From positions 1 through 15,932 of the forward strand of contig JNEM01015987.1 in NCBI GenBank assembly GCA_000697335.1: 15,932 nt of DNA, read 5' to 3'. Shown one piece after another: positions 10,947 to 15,932 of the stretch. A program made the translations under genes and the position numbers. Under the pieces are notes generated by a model. The model had not been told where the DNA came from and ran no database searches. It worked only from the letters and a program-made list of their open reading frames with translations. The stretch's first letter is position 1, and the number at the start of each line of letters is the position of its first letter. This stretch comes from Conidiobolus incongruus B7586 (Eukaryota; Entomophthoromycota; Entomophthoromycetes; Entomophthorales; Conidiobolaceae).

Positions 10947-12622
10947 ATGAATCGTAAAAGGTCTATTATAAAATATGAAATTTGTTACAATTGTCGTACA
11001 GAAGTCACAAACGCAAAAAATCAATATTGTAAAAAATGTATGCTAACAAATTTTAATAAGGACACTAAGTTTTTTGCTTATGAGTTTAAAAAGAAAGATA
11101 AAAATATAGATAAAGGTAATCAGAATTGGAAGTAGCGTATATAATAAATAATTGAATCAAAATTTTGTTAGAAAAAACCATTTTCAACGATACTAAATTA
11201 ACTCCAAAATATGTTATTGAACCTATCGAAAAGAGTATATTCAGCAAATTGAAATTCACAAGATTTCACAGTATTGACCATTTGACACGATATGTTATTC
11301 ACAGTAATCAATTTCAATTCTCCCAACTGATTTTTACAATTTCAGCGGATTTGAAGAAAGTACCCCAAATTAAAGCTATTATCCATACGAATCGAAATTC
11401 CATACCAGAGGATAAATCGAATTTGGAATGGGTAGCTAAGATATATTTGAGGCCGCCGGTGGCTAGAAGTTTGCAAGTGATATATAGTAAGGAATTTTGG
11501 GATAGTTTGGTAGCTTTATACATTACGAAGTTTCATCCACTGTGTCCTTATTTCAATTTGAAGACTTTTGACCCCAAAGCTGCTTCTCCTTTAATAATGT
11601 ATGCAATTTATTATTGTGGATATCAGTACAGAAAGGAGCAACCTGAGGAATTAACCAAATATATGGAATCGTTAAGGCAGCAAAGTTTAAAAAAGATTGT
11701 TTCTAGACCATGTTTGAGTCATGTTCAAGCACTTTTAATTTTTTCAAATTTGTTCCAATTTAAGGGTCTTATGCCATTGGCAAGAGCTTGCCAATCTCAT
11801 TTAACCAGAATGGCATATCTGTTAGGGATACATATCGACTCAGTAAAATTTCCGTGTAATATTAGGTACGATCGAAAATTGATACATAGGAGGGTTGCTA
11901 TCCTGAATCACAATCTCAGTGGAACACTCGGAATCTATCCCAATTATCTATCGGAATTACCTATTTGGGACCCCGAGCTCTACGACCGGATGTATGACGA
12001 TTCCAGTCCTTGCAAAATTGCATTACAAAGATTTGACACAGAAGGGAACCTCATAACTTTGAAATTATCGAAATTAACTCATCAATTCTGCGACCGATGT
12101 TTATATTCCATTCAATTACTACCAACTTCTAACTCTCATATTATGATTGAACAACTTAATCGCAATTCATGTCAACTTGATAAACATTTTCAAGCTTTTG
12201 AACGCGAAATATCCCTACTTATTGAACAATATCCTGAATTCCAAAGTCTAATTCAATCAACTTCTACAGAATTAAAACTATCGTATTACGACATGAAATT
12301 AGGAATACTGAACCACATCCAAAGCCTCGACCTTCCAACCCAACATAGCACTGACCGCATATTGACTATTTGCCACACTATGACCTCCATCATTCTAGCA
12401 ATACCTGATTTCGACATGAGTACGCACTACTACACTTACTTGGCAAGTATGATGTACTTTAAAATCATCAATTATTCCTCACCTCATCAAAGATTGATCA
12501 TTTACGAAAATTTAACAAAATTAACAAAATTATTAAAGGATTACTTTATAGAAGTTCATAATTTAAATTATTTAATTATTTTAAGCGGTATTAAAATTAT
12601 TAAAAATAAATTTTTCAATTAA
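10947..12622 (+). CDS. Gene 2: C4 zinc-module / MHR-like regulator, two exons
   Basis: Predicted CDS is join(10947..11115, 11172..12622), 539 residues. Exon 1 gives cysteines at 13, 16, 28 and 31 (CYNC and CKKC), then FFAYEFKKK, a basic stretch that could help DNA binding or nuclear import. Exon 2 has the conserved block at about 83-135 (RFHSIDHLTRYVIHSN, NRNSIP), the MHR-like region at about 152-212 (ARSLQV, FWDSL..LYITKFHP, FNLKTFDP, YYCGYQYR) and a long helical C-terminal part. Splicing is needed: the first methionine in exon 2 is near residue 199, inside the MHR-like region, while exon 1 alone stops at 11133-11135. The fungal MHR class usually pairs with a Zn2Cys6 DNA-binding cluster; here the zinc site has four cysteines. 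The role as a transcription regulator is inferred; targets are unknown. It is convergent with gene 3, its closest relative, with which it shares a converted tract. The second half is unusually GC-rich. Confidence 0.86.
11116..11171 (+). other. Intron of gene 2 (56 bases)
   Basis: The intron starts GTAATC and ends TTGTTAG, is phase 1, and makes the junction codon G|AA (Glu57). After the join the frame continues without interruption to 12622. Position and phase equal those of genes 1 and 3. Confidence 0.85.
11603..11835 (+). repeat. Converted tract, gene 2 copy (inverted partner 13576-13808)
   Basis: Compared base by base with the reverse complement of 13576-13808, this tract differs at 5 of 233 positions (11620, 11635, 11782, 11790, 11791). 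11636-11781 is identical over 146 bases, synonymous sites included. Immediately outside, similarity falls to roughly two thirds of positions. It codes for the stretch from IYYCGYQYRKEQPEE to LTRMAYLLGIH. Confidence 0.93.
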
Positions 12623-12776
12623 ATATGATAGAATTTTAATTATTAGTTATATATTTATTTATTTGAATTTTTTTTTGAAATTAATAAAATATAAAATTAA
12701 TTTTTATATTGTAATTAATTTAAAATGTAATTGTAAAATAAAAATATTATAAATTTATTTTACTTCTAATCAATTT
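12623..12776. terminator. Shared 3' region of convergent genes 2 and 3
   Basis: These 154 very AT-rich bases separate the two stop codons. On the plus strand AATAAA occurs at 12683-12688 and 12737-12742, the first about 60 bases after the gene 2 stop. On the minus strand AATAAA occurs at 12759-12754, about 18 bases after the gene 3 stop. With so little space the two 3' ends probably overlap. Confidence 0.5.
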
Positions 12777-14457
12777 TTAATATTTTATTTTTAATGGATT
12801 TTTTTTTACTATTTCAAATCCTTTTAATATTATTAAATAGTTTAAATTTTGTAATTCTGTAAAATTCTGTTTTAAAATAAGTATTAACTTTTGTAAATTT
12901 TTAAATATATTAAATTGTTTCGAAGGTGAACAACAAGGGATAATTTTGTAGTATATCATACACACCATATAGCTAAAATTCTGCATAGAAATGTCGTGAT
13001 TCGGTATGGATAGGATTGTGGTGGTCATTAAATTGCTGATATAGTATATACGGTCAATAATGGATTGGGTTGGCTTGGGCGTGAGGGTTTGGAATTGCAT
13101 TAGGATATCGAGTGTCAAACCGTAATAAGAGAGTTTCAGCTCGGAAAATATCGCTTGAACGTTCGCTTCGAAGTGAGGATACTCCCGAATTAGTCGTTGA
13201 ACACCTTTATCAATGATGGCGAAGTATTTGTCCAGTTGGTCCAAATTCCGATATAATTGTTTCTCAATGATCATCACGTTGGAGGTGGGGATCCGTTGCA
13301 TGGAATACAGGCACCCGTCGCAGAATTGGTGTGTGAGTTTCGATAGTTTCAGACTGATGAGGTTTTCTTCAGTGTTGAGTTCCTTTAGCGGAGCGTTGTA
13401 GGGATTAAATTCATCATACAAATGGTCATACAGTCGAGGGTCCCACTTGGGTAATTCGGTCACATAGCTTGGATATATGCCGAGTGTTCCGTTAATGTTG
13501 TAATTCGCAATAGCTATCCTTCTGTGCACTAATTTCCGGTCGTATCTAAGGTTGGATTCGAATCTTTGTGAATCAATATGTATCCCTAACAGATATGCCA
13601 TTCTGGTTAAATGAGATTGATAAGCTCTCGCCAATGGCATAAGACCCTTAAATTGGAACAAATTTGAAAAAATTAAAAGTGCTTGAACATGACTCAAACA
13701 TGGTCTAGAAACAATCTTTTTTAAACTTTGCTGCCTTAACGATTCCATATATTTGGTTAATTCCTCAGGTTGCTCTTTTCTGTACTGATACCCACAATAA
13801 TAAATTGCTTGTATAAGTAGAGGTGATGTAGTATTTGGATCAAAAGACTTCAAATTGAAATAAGGACACATTGGATGAAATTTAGTAATATATAAAATTA
13901 GTAAACTATCCCAAAATTCCTGATCATAAACCACCTGCAAACTCCTAGCAATCGGTGACAATGGCACTGTTACCAAATTCGAATTCGACATGCATTCTGG
14001 AATAACATTTCGATTCATCTCAATAATTGCTCGAATTTGGGGAACCTTCTTCAAATCCGCAGAAATTATAAAAATTAACTGCGAGAATTCCAGTTGGTTG
14101 CTGTGTATGATATACCTTGTCAGTTGGTCAATATCCCGAAATCTTGTCAATTCTAATTTGGGGAAGATACTCCTTTCAATGGGATCTACAACGTATTGGG
14201 GAGTTAATTGAGTATCGTTGGAAAAGGATTTAATATCTAATCAAAGTGTCAATCATCCAATTTATTCTTGATTCTCAATCTTATCTACCTTTTTTAATAT
14301 GCTGATTCTCGACTTTAAACTCGTAAGCGAAAAACCTCCTATCCTTATGAAAATTTTTCAGCATACATTTCTTACAATATTGATTATTCGAAAGCGTTAC
14401 TTCCAATCGGCAATTATAACAAATTTCATATTTTATTATAGATTTTTTACGATGCAT
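12777..14457 (-). CDS. Gene 3: C4 zinc-module / MHR-like regulator, two exons
   Basis: Predicted CDS on the minus strand is complement(join(12777..14236, 14289..14457)), 542 residues. The first exon, 169 bases as in gene 2, encodes MHRKKSIIKYEICYNC with cysteines at 13, 16, 28 and 31, then RRFFAYEFK. The second exon continues in frame from Asp57 through a segment matching gene 2 (FSNDTQLTPQYV against FNDTKLTPKYV), the conserved block (LTRFRDIDQLTRY at about 86-98, NRN.IP at about 131-136), the MHR-like region at about 152-212 (FWDSL..LYITKFHP, FNLKSFDP, YYCGYQYR) and the helical tail. Without the first exon the earliest methionine is near residue 130, so the two-exon model is strongly preferred. 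The role is inferred to be the same as for genes 1 and 2. Bases 13000-13560 are about 40% GC, far above the flanks. A TATACAAA at 14478-14485 is too close to the ATG to be a convincing TATA box. Confidence 0.85.
13576..13808 (-). repeat. Converted tract, gene 3 copy (inverted partner 11603-11835)
   Basis: This is the reverse-complement partner of 11603-11835, with the perfect part at 13630-13775. The two arms lie about 1.74 kb apart in inverted orientation, an arrangement open to gene conversion, to inversion of the interval, or to hairpin formation in a read-through transcript. Confidence 0.93.
14237..14288 (-). other. Intron of gene 3 (52 bases)
   Basis: Read on the minus strand it begins GTAGATAAG and ends TGATTAG, with a possible branch site ATTGACA about 15 bases before the acceptor. 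It is phase 1, with junction codon G|AT (Asp57). Unspliced reading stops at 14283-14281. Confidence 0.83.
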
Positions 14458-14490
14458 TTGAAATTTTCTGGGTTCTGTTTGTATATGGGA

Positions 14491-14622
14491 CTATTTGTAA
14501 TCCCTAAAGTATCTGAAAAAATTAGTGGGATTCTGATTATTTTCATTTGAATCTTTGAACCTATGATTGTAAACCATAAGGCCACAACTTGTACATTGAA
14601 ATCTGTAATTTGTTTTAATATA
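14491..14622 (-). CDS. Fragment or 3' exon with a CxxCG pair, upstream of gene 3
   Basis: A 43-codon open stretch begins right after a TTTTAG that could be a splice acceptor and ends with TAG at 14493-14491, 33 bases before the gene 3 ATG on the same strand. It encodes YRFQCTSCGLMVYNHRF and then an Asn- and Phe-rich tail. The CxxCG pair with aromatic and basic neighbours looks like half of a zinc ribbon. The same frame just before the acceptor reads LRCYNF, adding one more cysteine. No upstream exon or promoter was found, and it is not similar to the C4 module of the neighbouring family beyond the cysteine pair. It could be the last exon of an unrecognised gene, a decayed gene end, or chance. 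Confidence 0.3.
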   Translation of the reverse strand, partial: YIKTNYRFQCTSCGLMVYNHRFKDSNENNQNPTNFFRYFRDYK

Positions 14623-14650
14623 CTAAAATATATTCTTAGAATTGTTTGCA

Positions 14651-15932
14651 AAGTTATAGCATCTTAAACTATTGGAACTATAATATTAATATATTAATAT
14701 TATTGAAAAAATTTCTAAATTTCAACCAAGTATTTGATAAATTTTCCATTTTTCCAATTGCTAGATAATAATTATTATTACAAATTCTAAAATGATTCAA
14801 ATACATTCATTTCAATCTATGATTATTTAAATAATTTTAATATATATCAAATATAATACACCTTAATAAACTATCTAATAATTCTTAATCAATATTAATT
14901 TCAAAAAATAAATATTAATATTTAATAAAATATTTGAATTTGCAATTACATAACTGTATTATATAACTTTACATAATTTTTTGCCTATTGGGTGATTTAA
15001 ACTATATTGTTGGACTTTAGTTTGACATAATTTGAACAATAATTGAAATGGGTAAATTTTAACCTATATATATTAATAGATATTTATGCATTAAACATGA
15101 AAATCAGTCTAATTTCAATTATTAATAATGCTTGAAACAAGAATTTTAACATATTTTTCAGATATAAAAATATATATTTATGAATGACATAGTTAATTAT
15201 AGATTTACTTGATATTTTAACCAAAATTATTTTTTTAATCAATTACTATATAGTGAAGTTTTGGTATTTGTAATGATGATAATAAGAGATAAGAAATAAT
15301 TCTGAAGAAAAATCTGTAAGAAAAATATACATGATTCACTGTATAATATTATTCTTCAAGATTATATATATAGAGGTACAAGATCTAATATTTAGTAATC
15401 AGTTTATCTATTCATTTTATAAATTATTAGTGCAAAAATTAAATAATTGCACAATTCTGAAATTAAAACCAAACAGATAAATTAATAAACAATATATAAA
15501 ATTTAATAAACAGAATAAAATTAATATTATCTTTTATTATTAATAATTCTTTTCTATACTTTTTATAAGTTTCTAATATTTAAAAAAAATCTATTTATTT
15601 AAGATTGAAATTTGATATTTCACAAATCAATTTAATTTGTTTGAAAGAATTTTTTCTTATAAACTAATTTTTTAATTATTTAAAATAAGTATAATTACAT
15701 AAGTTATAATTAATTGAGTATACTAGATATAGTAACTCTTTTTAATTCTTTTATATAAAAAATCTTTTATAGTTTTAATTTTATATATTTTATAATTATC
15801 ATGTAAAATAATAGATATCTTTAATTTATATTAAAATACCTTTTAAAAATTATTTTATTTGAAAAATTATAAAGTTAACTATTAATTAATTTTTTTGAGA
15901 TATTAAATAAGGAAATTATATACCATTATAGT
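14651..15932. other. Gene-free AT-rich end of the window
   Basis: No coding region, RNA gene or family remnant was recognised on either strand. From roughly 15470 onward GC falls further, resembling the extreme AT blocks at 1-640 and 6951-8050. Confidence 0.6.

Noticed and set aside
11314-11523. Minus-strand open frame inside gene 2
   Set aside because: It lies opposite a well-supported coding exon, has no motif of its own, and is explained by the codon use of the sense strand.
13213-13401. Plus-strand open frame inside gene 3
   Set aside because: It is an antisense shadow of the gene 3 body exon with no independent support.
13990-14211. Plus-strand open frame across the 5' part of the gene 3 body
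   Set aside because: It is opposite conserved coding sequence shared with genes 1 and 2; no similarity of its own.
14299-14550. Plus-strand open frame opposite the gene 3 zinc exon
   Set aside because: It is hydrophobic by composition and antisense to the zinc module, which is conserved in three genes.
14436-14651. 71-codon minus-strand frame upstream of gene 3
   Set aside because: It runs in a different frame from both the gene 3 zinc exon and the CxxCG fragment, and shows no recognisable motif; the other frames explain the same bases better.
1-15932. Bacterial or organelle origin because of the low GC
   Set aside because: Conserved phase-1 GT..AG introns, the lack of ribosome-binding sites and the MHR-like proteins point to a fungal nuclear genome.

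Overview
This window looks like a piece of a very AT-rich fungal nuclear genome. The genes carry short GT..AG introns of 47-56 bases. Their proteins resemble the regulatory middle homology region (MHR) of fungal zinc-cluster transcription factors. The low GC and the lineage-specific expansion of such regulators best fit a zygomycete-grade fungus, most likely Entomophthoromycotina (Conidiobolus and relatives). That placement is inference from style and remembered family features, not from a search.

The window holds essentially one gene family: three intact members and one dead one. Gene 1 lies at 3146-4818 (+), the dead copy at 8486-10156 (+), gene 2 at 10947-12622 (+) and gene 3 at 12777-14457 (-). 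Genes 2 and 3 are convergent, with 154 bases between their stop codons. Each intact gene has the same build. A short first exon encodes a four-cysteine zinc module, C-x2-C-x11-C-x2-C, with cysteines at residues 13, 16, 28 and 31 in all three. A phase-1 intron follows at the same place. A long second exon of about 480 codons carries a conserved N-terminal block, then an MHR-like helical region with an FWxxLxxLYITKFHP signature and a YYCGYQY motif, then a long helical tail. Spliced products are 541, 539 and 542 residues. Neither zinc module nor body makes sense alone: the second exons of genes 2 and 3 have no ATG before or near the start of the conserved region, and the first exons run into a stop just inside the intron.

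Layout: 1-640 is extreme AT with no gene. 641-3091 is gene-free. Gene 1 follows, then 4823-6950 gene-free and 6951-8050 extreme AT. 8051-8485 is gene-free and precedes the full-length pseudogene. 10157-10903 is spacer with a slightly GC-richer patch and a doubtful trace of an old retroelement. The convergent pair of genes 2 and 3 follows. On the minus strand just upstream of gene 3 is a 43-codon fragment with a CxxCG pair. 14651-15932 is AT-rich and gene-free.

The most interesting points are these. The family joins an MHR-like body to a C4 zinc module that may be a zinc ribbon or a Zn2Cys6 cluster that lost two cysteines. Genes 2 and 3 share a 233-base tract with 5 mismatches (146 bases perfect) inside otherwise clearly diverged sequence, a strong sign of recent gene conversion between inverted copies. 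The conserved intron could, if retained, release a zinc-only microprotein. The 3' halves of both convergent genes are markedly richer in GC than anything around them.
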